A stretch of 64,000 nucleotides of DNA from Lanius collurio (taxonomy: Eukaryota; Chordata; Aves; Passeriformes; Laniidae). The stretch lies in the NCBI GenBank assembly GCA_020086605.1, contig JACBWW010000022.1:3649244-3713243 (forward strand), read 5' to 3'. Below, piece by piece: positions 34,501-48,154 of the stretch. The translations under genes were made by a program, and so were the position numbers. How positions within the stretch are numbered: position 1 is the stretch's first letter; each line of letters begins with the position of its first letter. The notes under the pieces were generated by a model. That model was not told the DNA's origin. It searched no databases and worked only from the letters and a program-made list of their open reading frames with translations.

Positions 34501-37439
34501 GAAATGCCACTGTCTGTGCACACATCCCCTGAGTCCCCAGTTCCTGTCTCCCTAAGTGTGTCACTGAGGTTAACAGGGTACCCACACACCAACCTGCTGC
34601 CTGCCCTCAGGCACCAGTGAGTGTTCCTTTAGGGACATATTGCTGAGTAGTTATAAATAGCACTGGTACCCATCTGCTCTGGTTTTGCTCCACTGCTGGA
34701 ATCTGAAGTGCCAGTTGCTGTGACAGGCCTAAAGTGACTCACAAAGCGCACCAGCCCCAAGGCCTCAGCTGGGTACCACTCTTAGCAGGCAAATAAAAAG
34801 CTGGGTTGGTTTAATTAGGTGTTTGTCTCTTAAAGCTGGGATAGGAGAGCAGCTATTAAGCCCTTTCTCAGCTGTAGTCTCTTGCTCATTACCTTGCTGT
34901 TAGGCAGGGGCTGCTGGAAGGCTCTAAGAGCTGTGGCAGGTGTGTGGCTGAGGGTGATGGCATGGGGTCTGTATAAAGGCAACCGCCAAAAACTAGCTTC
35001 TTGGCTTCTCTGGGTATGCCCAGATTGTGCCTCAGAGAGGGTGCTCCCTGAGGAAGAGGTGAGCAAGGCTGAGGCCTGAGGAGAGGCTGCTGGGAAAAGA
35101 TTACTGGCCTGACATGTGAGAGAGAGCAGGAAAAGGCCCTTTGAAAAGATTGTTGGGCTTGTGACATAGAAATTTGAATATGTCCCTTGCCTAAGGGGAA
35201 CAGATCTGAGTGCCTGAAGGCTCCTTTCATTTTTGTCTGTAGGGGTACCCTTCATCTTGACACAGTTTCTTGACACAGCCTGTGGTCACAGTGGTTGGAT
35301 TGGGAAGTACCATCTGCTGCTTCTTGGGCGGGTGTTTATGGGGCCCTAAATTTCATCATTGTGTTTATTTGGTCTGGAATGATCTGGTTCAGTCGATGAT
35401 GACAATACCTGCCTCTGATGTTGCTGGTGTTGCAGCAGTCAAGAGCTTCAAAAGAAAATGGAGACTAGTTTTGAAGGGAGAAAAAGAGTGGCAGGGCAGA
35501 GAATGGCTGCTGGAAAGACAGTCCTGTGGACTGTAATTATTAGTCTGGTTCAGAGATGTGTGTAAAGAAATAAAAGCCCTTGTAAGGAGGGGTATTTTTC
35601 TTTGGTGTTTTTGGAGGCTGCCTGTACGGCCTTTGGGAATTTCATAGTTTAATTTATGTAGCTAAACCTAGTAAAGCTTTGGGATTTGATTTACCTGTGT
35701 ATTACTTTACTTGGCTTCATCTTTTATTTTGGTAAGGCTAAATTCATCTACTCTAAGAACTGTGTGCCATGCATATCTGGCTGGACTATTTTGGATGGTA
35801 CTTACTTACAGATTGATGTGTTTCTACAGAAGATTTTTTGTGCATTTTTGTCATATAGGTTTTTCTTTTTAGTGGGCAGTCATGTAGGAAGAAAATTTAG
35901 GAGTGTATGGAGGAGTGCTTCCTTGCCCTGCAGGTCAGATTTGCATTTTTAGGTGTTAAGGAGGACTGATACAAGCAGTATTTGATATAGAAGGAATGTT
36001 TAGTATACCATAGCATTTATATGTTTCTTTGCATTAAAAAAAAAATAATAAAAAAAAAAATCTAAAGCTCTATGAAGGTGAGTTTGTGCAAACCAGTGGG
36101 GTGCCATTCTTATCTATGCCTACAGGGAGGAAGTTCACTAAAAGTGTGATTCAGCCCAGACTTACCTGTCCTGGGAGCTGAGTGGCTTCTGAAGCCACGT
36201 GGCATCTTGAGGCCATGTTGGCAGCCAGACTGTAACCAGGACTGATGGACTGTGGGGGCAGGAGCTGAGCTTGGGGTATTAGCTGCAGCATAAGCCAAGG
36301 AGGCAGTTTAGAAGCAATGTTTGCACATTTTCTTCTTCCCTGCCAGAACAGCCTTGTTACTACAGGCCTGGTTTATGTCTTGCACAATCAAACTAGGTAA
36401 TAAATAATAAGAAAAGTCCTCTGGGATGAAATTTACATTTTATTTTTAAGTGGAGCTAAAGAACCATAAGATGGGATGATTAGTTTTTTATTAAATTCAA
36501 ATGCAGATAAAGAGCAAGGTGATGTTTCTTCTTCCTGCACACTACTTTTATCATAGACTTGTGAACTGTACTGACAGAACACATTAGACACACAGCTGGC
36601 CATATCTCACCATTTAAATTGCTTCCAAAATATGCTCAAATTGAGACTTTCGTTGGAGTCCAAAAATGTGTCCTCCCTTTCTTCTTTTGGTATCACTTGC
36701 ATATTCTTTGTTTCCTTTGTACATCTTTTTCATTTTTAAAATTATTTTATTCTTCTTTCAGATATGAACTTTTCATTTAGTTCTAATGTTATTATAATCA
36801 CACAAAATGATAAAAAGCAGTTGCTATATGAAGGTTTGTTTGTTTTTAAATAGACTGCACAATTCTCAGCTCTTTGAGGTATTGTTTTAGCCTTACATAG
36901 GCACCTATGTAAAAGTGACTATTCAAATTCAGTTATTGTTTCAGACCAATTTTTTCATTTTTTATATTAAAAATTAATTTATTTTGTAAAATGAAGTATT
37001 TTACAATGCTTTGTTAGGAATCAAATTAATATTGATTGTTTCTCATTGGAAAATTGGAAACAGATCAATTTCATGTTACTATGAATGAAATAACCCCTGT
37101 TCAGGCTTATTTATGAAATTATTTATGTGTTCAACATGGTTTCAAGATGAAAGTATGACCAGGCATCCCTAGCTCCTGCTTTAACACCAAACAATCAAAT
37201 TTAAGTTAAAAAAAGGTGTTCTGTTTAAATGCTGCTGAAGAATGCAGTTATACTGCAAAAAAAAGAGAAAAATTAATTGCAGAGCCTATATGGCCATTGC
37301 TTTGAAATGTTTTTGGTATCAGCTTTCATCAGATAAGGCAGTTAGTGTATCATGCACACCCATCTGATTTCTAAAACTTTTCAGCCACAGCAAGCAAGCC
37401 AGTAAAGAACAAAGAAAGGACATGAAATTGGTAGAGAAT
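34501..37439. other. Intergenic region upstream of DNAJA2
   Basis: Moderately GC (34.5-35.6 kb) then AT-rich unique sequence. Open frames of 113-148 codons on the minus strand around 34830-35276 overlap each other in different frames and show no recognisable domain. An A-rich tract occurs at 36036-36060. No gene, tRNA or clear repeat was recognised. Confidence 0.55.
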
Positions 37440-37990
37440 TTTAGGACTCTGAAGAGCCTGTTAGGAAGTGGGCAGCTCTAAAGGGCACAACAACCAGTGG
37501 TTGCCAGCCAGTTGTTCCCTCACTGATCAGGAAGAGCACCCTGCCTGCCTCTCCCTGAATTCCCTTGACCAGGGGAGCAGGCTGGGGTTTTTGTTATGGT
37601 CAGAACAACAGGTTTGGTTTATTGTCCTGCCCAGGTGTGGTGATGAAACCCAGGGCTACCTGACAGGTACCTCCATGCAGCACCAGGAATTAGGTGCACA
37701 CCTCGTTCCTTTTGCCATTTCCTGGCCCTGGTTTTTGCTGTCATTACACCTCTGTTTTTCCAATGCAGGCTCCTCCCAAATAAACAATCCACCCCTAATG
37801 ACTTGTTCCCCATTGGTGCCAGTTTCGATAAACTGGCACTCAGATTTGGGTAACTTCGATAATCCCAGCCTTATATGGTATTACTGACATGGTTACCCTG
37901 GGGCTGCTGGCCTTGCATGACTTTAGTCCCTGGAAGATCCCTGGCAGACCCTATAAGTCTCTCTGCTGTCTGCCAATTTCTCCTCTAACT
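37440..37990. other. GC-elevated patch, possible degraded interspersed repeat
   Basis: This ~550-base block is distinctly richer in GC than both flanks (for example runs such as CCTGCCTGCCTCTCCCTG and CCTGGCCCTGG) and contains AATAAA near 37780 and TTCGATAA twice (near 37824 and 37855). That resembles the composition of an old LTR or SINE-like insertion, but I cannot name a family and saw no clear target-site duplication. Confidence 0.25.
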
Positions 37991-40900
37991 CTTCCTTAAG
38001 CACCTGTGGGATCGAGCCACCCTCACAACATTATTTGTAATTTTTGTCACCCTCTCATAGTGTTATTTGTAATTCCTAATGATATTTTTTTATGTCACAT
38101 CAGTAGTTTCACACATTTTGTTCAGTTAACTGAATCTCATGCCAAAACTGAGTCCCTGGTCTGTCATTTGCCTGCAACCCCAACTGAGCATAGCTGAGAT
38201 AAAATCAGAAAGTTACTTACTTTTATCTGTGTGCTGGGCATGTTTTCCTTACAAAATTAAAGCAGACATCAGCGAGGAGGGGAATGGTGGCAGGTAGTGC
38301 TAAATAAGCTAAAAAGACTGCACTGTGGAGATCTGTAAGGGGGAGCAGGGAGGGAGATAGCTTAAGGGATTTTTCTTCCGAGTTAGCAAGAAGAATTTAG
38401 GAGTTTATTTTTAAATGCCAAGTTATCAAGGCACTTGGGCTTTACTAGATTTTTTCCATCTGAAGGGTGGGTGGCAAATCCTTTTTTTCTTGTAAAGAGG
38501 GTGTTTTGAATTTAGATTTAGGTTTTGGAGGTTTTGGGTGTAGAGTCAGAGATCACAGAGCAACATGGATTGGGGGGAAAGGGATTTAATTTCTTTCTCA
38601 CTGAAAGAGATTTCTGTATTGATGAACAGTTTTAGGTGTTATGTATAGACCTTTTTCAAGATTGGGAATGATCAGAAAAATATACCAATGAAATGTATAA
38701 ACTTTATCTGTTCCTAATAAACTCTTGGTCACAGACCTTCCTTTGTGAGCCAGAGCAAGATAAATTGAAAGTTTCAACAGAGTTTGGCATATGGTGTCTG
38801 AGCTGAAGTTATGAAGTGCTAAGTTAGATTATCAGGCTGAATTTATAATGGTCTTTAGCAAGATAAAACCCCTTTTTTTCCTAAGCTCAGGAGAAAGCTC
38901 AAAAGGATTGTTATTTTATCCTATAAGTAAGAGCTGGATGAGTAAAGAAAAGTGTGTATGTATATAAAAAACTAATAATTGTGTGCATGCATATTGAAAA
39001 GGTGACATTGCCAGGACCTTCCTTCTCCATTTGAGTTGCAGTTGACTGGAGCCCATATAATTGATTTCCCTGGAAGCTTTGTACTAAGCAATGTTTGAGA
39101 ACAGTCTGTGCATTTGTAACTGTGCTATGTCTTAACTCTGGATAAGCATCAACACACTATTATTTTATTCTAAACATAATTTTTGTTATTATTTGACAGG
39201 TTCACCTTATGTAATTGTTCAGCTTGTCTGTTATTCCTGATATGCTCAAACTGTGCTGTGGGGTATTTTTATGCAATGCAGAGCTTATTGCAATAGAAGG
39301 TATGTTATATGGATGTCAATAGTGAAAAAAGATGGTGTAGTTTCTGTAAGGAATCAATACTTTGCCTTAAACAAAAAGAAGTGTTTTTTTTAGAATTTTT
39401 TCCAAATACCTTTTAAAGAACCTAATTTAAGACTTGAGAATGTTTGTGAAAAGTTATATATTTCAAACCCATAATTTGTATTAAAAAAACAGCAAAGCCA
39501 AAACATCTTTGCTGAAATACAGTTTTGGAGGAAAAGGAAAAAGTATCAAAATCGGTGCTGAAAATAAATCAGCCAGCCCTGTTGCAGTCTCTATTATATA
39601 AGTTCCTGAATAAAGTCCAGCTTCCTTCTTTTCCTAATGTAAATATCTCATTGCTTCTGTAATCACAGTAGACAAAATGTTTTTAATAAGGTTTGTGTTT
39701 GAAAAAAGTGTTTCAATTGATTAGGGTGTAATAGTGCATGCAGCAGCTGAGATGTAAGAAGTGGCCTTGCTGTTGTTTGTTTTAGTTACCATGGCTTGTA
39801 GTATACCTGTGTTATGCTTGCATTCACTACTTTATGTAAGAATTTTCTTTTATCCAGTGTGCAGAAAGTCCCTGAGCTGTAAGCATGCAATCTTTTAATT
39901 TTACTAACAGTTCAAGTTCACTTACTCAATGATCTCTTCATGTGCATTACTCTGAAGCCCTGGTGGTTGTGTGTACTTTGGCTCTTAACTCTGTGTGGAG
40001 TCAGAACAAAAGACATTCTTTAGATAAAGGCTGCATTTGGTAAAAACACCTACAAACCCACCATCTCTGTATGCAAACACAGATTTACACAGGTTTTGTC
40101 TTTTCATGCTTAAAACTTGGATTCAGCAAAGGTTTACATCTTTTTGAATGATATGCTTTTAACAGTCTCTCCTCTCAGGGCCTGTTTTCTGTAATGGGTG
40201 GAACCATTCTCTGAAAAAAACATCCTCTTGTTTACTACTTTGTGTTGTGTCTGTTCTTTGTGTGAAGGCTTGTTCTCAATAAAAGGAGAGTAACGAAGAC
40301 ATTTTCATGTCACATAAAGATCCTGTTGCTACACCTTTAGATGTATTTAAAATTTCCTAAACTATGTTGCAGCTGTTAGAGGTAAAACAGGCCCTCTAAA
40401 AGTAGGGTGAGTGGGGAATGGCTGAAGAATGGTAGTAAGGTAGTGCTGGGCAGACTGTATAAAGATTTAAGCCAGGGTGAAAGAAACCATTAGAGAGGGT
40501 AACTAGGGACAATCAGCAGTTGTTTAATGTTTACTTATTTTAGGAATGCTTTAGCAAAAACCCAAACCCAACAGTAATGGCTTCTGGAGGTAATAAGCTG
40601 CCTCTGAAGGTCCATCTACTGTGCCACATACCTTTTGAGAAGAAAGGACACAGCAGTGGTGCATAATATTCTGAGGCTGGGACATGTATCAACTACAATG
40701 GAAGTATTCTGTAGAAACAATTTGCTGAATAACTTGTTTATTCTATAGAGGAAATCACACCTGCTCATTAGCCTACCCACAGTCCCTTTAAAATGAAGCC
40801 AGTCCAGCTTTGGACAGAATCTTGTCCTTCAGCAGGGTAAACAGATTCCTGAAAGTTGTTCAAAATTCCAGGTGGTGATGAATTGTGACTCTTTCCTCTA

Positions 40901-42589
40901 TGCTTCAAGCTTATATTTGTAATTTTTTTATAGTTAAGAGTCAAATTATTCCTTGATCAACACATAATCAGTGTTTAGGAAATACACAAGGAATTTATTA
41001 CAAACTGCTGAATATCACATTTCTAGATTTCCATTTTCTATTGCACATGCTCTCTCCAGTTTACATTGTCTTTTACACAAAAATTACTTTACACAAAAAG
41101 TTACTTTACACAAAATATTTCACTATTTTCATGGGTGCAAAGACTACAAAAAATAACAAAGAATAATGTTTCATCTGAAGCTATGAAGGTATCTGCATTT
41201 TCTCTCTTCCTTTATATAGCCAAAATATTGATGTGTTACTTTGGAGAAAGTACATCTGATAAAAGTTTTATATACAGGATCTTTGTGCTCAGAAAAAACG
41301 CAGAGGATTGTCACATTTGGAACTTTCCAAAATGAAACACTTTTACAAGTTGGAACAGTATTTCTTGACCAGTTCAAGAGTGCTGTTTCAGAGCTGTGTA
41401 CTGAAGGGCACATCTATCCTTATATAGAGATTTTTATGAGTTTATGTATGCACCAATACCTATTGCATTATTTGTTGTAGTTCTAAAGGTTACTACATAA
41501 TTTTAGCTTCAGACTTGTTCCAGTTGATCTGACATTTACGGTTGATTTCAGCATAAGTGCAAGTCTAGAGCTTTAGCCAATGTCTGTCTGATCTTTTCCA
41601 ATTTGAAATATGTTTGAATAACAAGTTAAAATTGGAATAGTTTTTTTATCTGTCCTGTACTAATAACGTGGACAGAGTATCTGAAAGTGAGATTTTTGCC
41701 TCTCAGTTACCACCAAACTCTTTTAGCCTTCAGGAATAACATGTGACTTAGAGGAGAGAAATACTAAAATTGATTTGCAAATCCTCTCTAGCACTAAAAG
41801 CAGGAATTTTTTATTCATGCATCTGCTACCCTTGTACTCTGTGAAAATGTGAAAAATAACTGTTAGCTTGTCATCGTACTCCTCTTGAATTTCTGACTAA
41901 TTTCTGACTTCTGAGAAGTCTGGGAAGGGGAAGAAACAGAATCTCTTCCTGTGTTATTTAATGACATGCTTTTTTTTTTTTTGTAATTCAAAGTGGGGAA
42001 AAAAGGCCTAAATAAAAAAAATAATGAAAGGGTTTGTGAGAAACAGTAATAGTTAAGATATTACGACTCCCAGTCCTCAAAGATGGCTCTCCTGATTTGG
42101 TCACAGGATTCACATATAGGATTGGGAAGATTAAGATCATCTGATAAAGCTTCCCCCCAAATAAAGGCCAGCCTGCCTCATTCTCAGCTAAGACTATTTG
42201 TGATATTAAGCTGTTTTTCTAAAGAAATTGCCCCAGTGATGCATTGTGGTTAATGCTTCTAATAGAGCACAGTAGTTATCCCTTTCATGAGATAAATGCA
42301 GCATCTCCAGCTAAACTCTGATTTGCAAATTAATCAGGAAACAGGAAGAGTCCAGACAAAAGGAGACTGTGAAGGGAATCTGACTTTTTTTGTGTGCAAT
42401 TTTCCCACCTTTTAAATGTCATTGAAATAGTCTGTATTATGTTGGACATATACAAGTTAGCATATCAGACAAGTATTGGAGATTTCTTCCTTTTCTTTTT
42501 CCTTATCTCTGTAAGGAGTGAAGGAATTTGGCATCTGCTGCCTGTGAAAATAATGCCAAGAGAAACAACAGAAATGTTTAGTTCCACTT
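37991..42589. other. AT-rich intergenic sequence
   Basis: No gene recognised. Contains an imperfect ~30-base tandem duplication at 38018-38077 (both copies start CACCCTC and carry TTATTTGTAATT), a 17-base triplicated motif at 41070-41117, and a T tract near 41970. Scattered short frames look random. Confidence 0.55.
41070..41117. repeat. Three-copy 17-bp tandem repeat
   Basis: Copies read CTTTTACACAAAAA (41070-41083), TTACTTTACACAAAAAG (41084-41100) and TTACTTTACACAAAATA (41101-41117). The shared core is CTTTACACAAAA. Locally duplicated AT-rich sequence; no function is evident. Confidence 0.8.
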
Positions 42590-43760
42590 TGTCTTTGCAA
42601 GTGGATCCCCACTGCAACCCCCTTCAAGTCTGCACGCACCGCCCGGCCGGTGTCCTGCACTCGGCTGTGGCCAGGGGAGTTCCTGCAGCCGGGCTGCGGC
42701 TGAGCGCTGTTGAACTGGAGGTGGCAGTCACTGACAAAATACTTCTTCTCAGGTGGAGGTCTGAGGCTTGAGAAACCTGGGCTTTTCTCAAGGCCAGAGC
42801 TCTCCCTGGAACGCTTTCCAACCATCTCTGATTAAAGCTGGGAACAATTCTTTAGGATCGTGTGCCAAACGACTGCTGTCACCAGGGTGTGCTTTGTGGT
42901 GTGTTACACGCTAGCGGCTCCCTCTAGGAAAAGTCGGTGGTAAAGGACTTAAACTCGTTTCTCTTGCTGCTTATTTGCGTTTTTCCTGCATCTCAGAAAT
43001 TTTCCATGTGGCAGTGCAGCAGAGGCAGACTGGCTCTGTGAGAAGGATTGTGAATATTCCTAATGCTGTGGGAATGTACTGCTGAAAGCAGTGTAGGGTG
43101 GCCTTGCTGCCTTGCTGAAGTCTTCCTGTTCTGCCTTGATCGTCAGAGAAGCAGGCACACTAGGAGACCAGTCACAGTTCAGGTTCATCTTGGGTATCTC
43201 CAGATAAACTTGAACTTTGAAATCTTATTTCTATCTGGAAAGAAATTAGTCCCCCTTCAAGTAAGATTAAATGAGCGCACTTAATTTCTGATTAAAGCTG
43301 AAGCGTGCAGTTCAAAGAACATTCTTCTTTCTTTCCTTCTCATTTTTATCAGCAAATCTTGAAGAAAAAAAAAATGAAAGGGAGAAAAGCCTGGGATTTA
43401 AATTGTGGCAGTTTTCCAAATCTAAGTAATGTGGCTGGTGACTTTTTAAAAAATATATAGACTGTGTGTTGTGACAGTTGGGGATGCAGCTGACCAGAGT
43501 TGAATTCAATTACCTTAAGGTTATGAACTTCCTTATCTTCTGGGTATTATTTCCTTCTTAATTGTCTCCTATCATTAAAGGAATGATTTTTCGTGGGCAG
43601 CCGGCGAGTTGAGCCCGTGTGTCCCCTGCTCACTCCGGAGCCCCCGGGCCGCCGCTCTCGCCACTCGAGGGAGCTCTTGCTCGGGAAATGACTCCGGTCC
43701 CACCTGAACCTGCCTCTACCGTGCCCACACCTAAAAACCTGCTTACCCCCCCTAAACTTC
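42590..43760. other. Two GC/CpG-rich patches within AT-rich intergenic DNA
   Basis: Patch one (about 42600-42790) and patch two (about 43590-43750) each hold CpG-dense sequence such as CGCACCGCCCGGCCGG and CCCGGGCCGCCGCTCTCGCC. Open frames cross patch one on both strands (42394-42771 + and 42457-42825 -) but neither resembles a known protein. They could be small promoters or enhancers, or fragments of an old insertion. I cannot decide between these. Confidence 0.3.
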
Positions 43761-46700
43761 ACTTTGTCACACTGAACATTTTACATTAGAATTGCTCATC
43801 CTAAATTTTCAGCTAGGACAGAAGTATCAGTAATTGTTTCCATAGTAACTTGAAAACAGATGCTTAGAAACACAATCTACTAAACTGGAAGTAAATTTGG
43901 AATAATTTTGCTAATGGAACTTCTGTAAATTTAATAAACTGTCATTTTTCAGCAAAATCTGGTCCATTTTGCCCGGTCAGATAGCTCTGGCAGTTGGTTA
44001 TATTTTAATATGGGGGAAACCAATTTGAATACAACCCAGTGCTTCCAGTTTGCATCTGGTAACAGAAATAATAGTAAGAAGAATAAGGTCATACTTTCAA
44101 AAAGGTAAAGGAAAAGAATACATTTTGAAACCTTTAGGTAACAGCAGAAAAGGGGAGGAAAAAGATTTGTGAAAGGCAGACAAACTGAAAGCAGAGGATG
44201 ACATGTTTGCAATAGATCTTGCAGTAGCAGGGCAGTTTAGGGAAGTGCTGTGTCATGGAGAGTAGCAGCTAAAGCCGTTTTTCTGTTTCATTTCATGGGA
44301 AGTGCAACCACCTCTCATGAGTGTCTCATGATCATAGCTAGGACTTGTAAAACTCCGTGTTGTCTTTCAGGAGAGATGAAGCTTTGTTTGTTAAGGGAAT
44401 TCTTCACTTGCTATCTTTCACTTTTGAGGAAAAAAGAGGAAAAACTCACTCCTTTAAAAAGTTTAGAGATTATTTCCTAGGTATCCAGGTTATGACAAGG
44501 CCTGTATCTCCTTGCTCTTTTTAATATTACTTCAGTGGTTTTTAATGAAATAGTTTATCAGAAAGTAATTTTGAAATTAAATAGTCAAATTTAAATTTTC
44601 TATTTTCCTACTGATTGCTAAGAGCTAGTGAAGACAACCTTTTCCTTTTTGCAAGTCTGTAAACTGTGAATGAATATTTTTTGGAGCTTTCAGCTTGACT
44701 CGGAAAATGAAACTAAAGAACTAAAGGGTAGGCAGGAAGCCTTTGCCTGGTATCCAAGAAACACACATTTGGCAATAATCCTGAGGCTTCTGATTGCAAG
44801 CTGAAAGGGAAAACTTCATTATTTAAAGTACAGAAGACACTGAAAGAAGCTTTTTCTGTAGTATTCTTGGTTGTAGGAACGTAGTCTGTCATTTAACAGA
44901 GATAAAACACTCTGCTGCCAAAATCACTGCATGGCAGAAACCAGAAATTGTAAAGTAGAAGTCTAAGGACAAAACAGGGTCATGCATATTGTTAAATTCT
45001 AGACCCTGTTTTGTGTGTGTGTGCATTTTAAAAAAGGGACATAGTAACAATATCAATAATATTTTTAAATACCCTGTGGAAACCATCTTGCTTATTTCTG
45101 GCTATTAATGTCAGCATATGTTTAAGGTAGCATCCTGAATGAGTTATGAATATATAGTTCACAATATAATATATGTATATTTGTAATAGTGATTTTCTGT
45201 GATAATTTTTATTTCTAGGTAAGTAGGTTAGCATCATCTCAGGTATAATTTCAAGGGATTTCAGGTTTTGGGACAGACTTTTAAAAATACATCCTATTAG
45301 GAGGCTCAGCTTTGCTCTTTCATCATTTATAACCTATATAATAATGAAGCTAAGATTTGTGGCTTTTTACTTTGATATTCCAGCATAGAACTAGTGTCAT
45401 AGTGGTGCAGACTTGCTTCCTAACTGCATTCACTGAACAGTGAAGAAGAGCTTTTTTGAACTGCATGTGGGAAAACTGTGTGTTGCCAAGAGGTTGTTGC
45501 CTTATTAAGCTCTAAAACAATTTGGCTTATATAAGGGAAACAATCTGAAACCTTGGGGGTCTTTAATTCGCTCAGTTCTATTGGCTAAACCCAGAAACAA
45601 TCACGATTAATCAAACAAGCTGATTTGGCTCAGATAATGAAATGACAGTACTTGGTTTTGACATGCTGACAATTAAGTGAGCAGCTGACTTGGGCCGAGT
45701 ATATTGATAATCTCGGAGCTGAGGTGCCGTGGTGGGGCAAGGTCTCACAACAATTCTCTCTGTTTCCAGCTGGAGAAGTGAGTAATGAGCCCAGCTGCCC
45801 TCTAGCATTGCTCCAGCTCACAAACACTTTACCTTCAGCATTGCCTGTTCCTGTCAAGTGTGGGAACATGTGGGCAATAACAGCTCAGTGCTCCTGACAG
45901 GAGGCCTCTTGGCTAATGCCCCGTGACAAAGGGGGAGAGCCAAGCACTGCCATACTGGTGGGAGAAGGTGAGTTCAGTGCTGGTTTTGAGCTGACAGAGG
46001 GTACAGAGCCTGCCCACAACACAGCAGCATGAGCTAAATCAAATAATAGTTTCCTCCTACTGCTGACAGAGCTGTATCAAAAGAAGTGTGATATGGCTAG
46101 AGGAGATCAATAGAGGACGGAGTCATCCCTTCCAAAATGGTTTAGACATCCTTTGGAAAGGGAATATGTTGCATTAATCCTGAGAGACAAGTATTGGGTA
46201 TAAAATAGAAATAACTACATGAGTGTTGAGGATTTTTTTTATATTCTGTAATGTGTGCATGCAGTCTTGCAAAGTTAAGAGCATGCTCAGAGAGTGCCTA
46301 TATAAGTTTTTTCAGGTTTTGTCCCCCTGCTAGTTGGCCAGCAGTGCCTTTTCTTAGTTCTGTATCTGTGCTGAACAGACATGAAATTACTCAGCTGAAC
46401 TGAATGTTGGGTAACTACACTGGACTGTCACATGCGAGGCAATCTGTATGAGAACCTTGGTAAGGAACTATGAATTAGCCAACTATTCAAAGCAGAGGGT
46501 GGGAATGTGGGCTGTAGAGTACTTTACATGGAAGTGAAGACTAAGGAGTTTCTAAATTTTTAGTAAACACTTGTCTCAAAGGGTTGTGGTATCCTAAGGA
46601 GAAGAGAAATCAAAACAGACTTTTTTAAAAGTAAATTAGGATTTTAGTGTCTGCTGCTTTTCTGAACAATGTAAGCTCCTTAGATTTATGCGCTAAGATT

Positions 46701-47938
46701 CCAAATGCTTCTATCCAAGTAGTAAATAACTTGTTTTTCAGAACAACTAGATTTACTTCATTCTCCACTCTGACCCAATATCACCATGGATAGTAATAGC
46801 AAGATTTACCAATTTTCCTTCCAGTACAAATAAATCTAATAATTTATACTCTCTAGCCTGTATACTGCTGATATAAATTTATACTAACACTGTTCAGATT
46901 GAAATTTTGCTGGACATAATAATGGGGAAGGGAGGACTGTGCTATTTTGTATTTTTATATTAAGTATGAGAAAGATACTGGCCTGGCCACTAACTCCTCC
47001 TCCTGCCCTTTGGCCCTTATTGCTGTATTGCAGTGCTGAATTTTGCCTGCATTAGTGAAAAGCCTTCAGCTGGTTTGGTGCACACCTGTATTAGCAGTCA
47101 AAACTCAATGTAATTTAAAGTAGCTCTTTAGCTGGTTGATTCTTTGCCTTCATTTCATGTTGTCAGTCTAAGCAATGAAAGTTGTCTGAAATCTTACAGT
47201 CATTTCCAGCATCAGAAGATCCTACTGGCTTGGTGTTTTTGGAATGGTGTGTTGGGAGGAAGATTGTTCTAGAATATTTTTTCATTTTTTTCTTTCATTA
47301 TGCTTACAACAAAGAAAGATGGATGTGATCTGGGATTGTATTTAGAACTTCCTTGTTTAGAAAGTTTGGATTTAATATAAAAATAAGTGTAATTGTCTAC
47401 CTGTTTTAAGTGTATTTTGCAGACTTCTCTTGAGTGAACTAATAGCTATCCTATTCATTTTCAGCTTAGTGAGGAGGTGAAGACTATAGGGATTATGATG
47501 ATATTTACTTTTTTCTGAATGTCATATTTTCTTTTCAATATTATGCTATAACCTTTCTCTCACTGTAGTTTGCTTTGTATGTTAAGGCAAAACTGATTCC
47601 TGAGCAGGAATTTGACACAACACTTGTGTTCTTCTCAAATTTTATGTAAACTCCGGTCCATGCATGGGATTTAAACTGGTATTTTGTAGAGCTGAACTTC
47701 ACCTTTATGACCTGGTTAAGCCTGGTGGTTGATTAGCTTGTCCACTGCTTAATTTTGTGGTGAGCTTGCCTCTTTATGTCTTGGAATATCTTAAATAATT
47801 TACAAACAGCCTAAATATTCCTCGACTGTGCAGCTCCACTTTAAGCCAGTGTTAGTGACAGCTGCTCACCAGAAGCAGAAGTTGAGAAGAGAAATATAAC
47901 TCAAACCTCCTTTGTGATGTTAAATCATTTATTCCCTC
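43761..47938. other. AT-rich intergenic sequence
   Basis: Nothing recognisable as a gene. A short (TG)n run occurs near 45012-45022. No CR1 signature or other named repeat was seen in this stretch. Confidence 0.55.
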
Positions 47939-48149
47939 TGTCCTGGGGGGGACAGAGTGCCCGACCTGGGCAAAAGTCGGATAGGTAAGAGAGCGGAGCT
48001 TCTCATCCACCTCGTTTTGTCACAGAGAGGCGGAGCTGGGATAAACAACGAACCAGCTCAGGGCCCGGGCTGCTGGAACATGGGACAGACCCGGCTCAGT
48101 CACAGGGCAGGGACCCGGCCGGGGGGGCCCAGGGTGGTCCACCGCAACA
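47939..48149. other. GC-rich 211-base block, LTR-like candidate
   Basis: A sharply bounded GC-rich block in AT-rich DNA begins TGTCCTGGGG and ends CCGCAACA, so its ends fit the TG...CA pattern of LTRs. The 5-mer GTTAA occurs 15 bases before the left end (47919-47923) and immediately after the right end (48150-48154), but this is not a clean target-site duplication. No family could be named; it may instead be a small CpG-rich element or another insertion. Confidence 0.25.
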
Positions 48150-48154
48150 GTTAA

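Noticed and set aside
33433..34521. Open frames of about 210-360 codons on both strands near the gap
   Set aside because: Most of each is translated N. The flanks are CpG-rich intron sequence on one side and antisense CR1 on the other.
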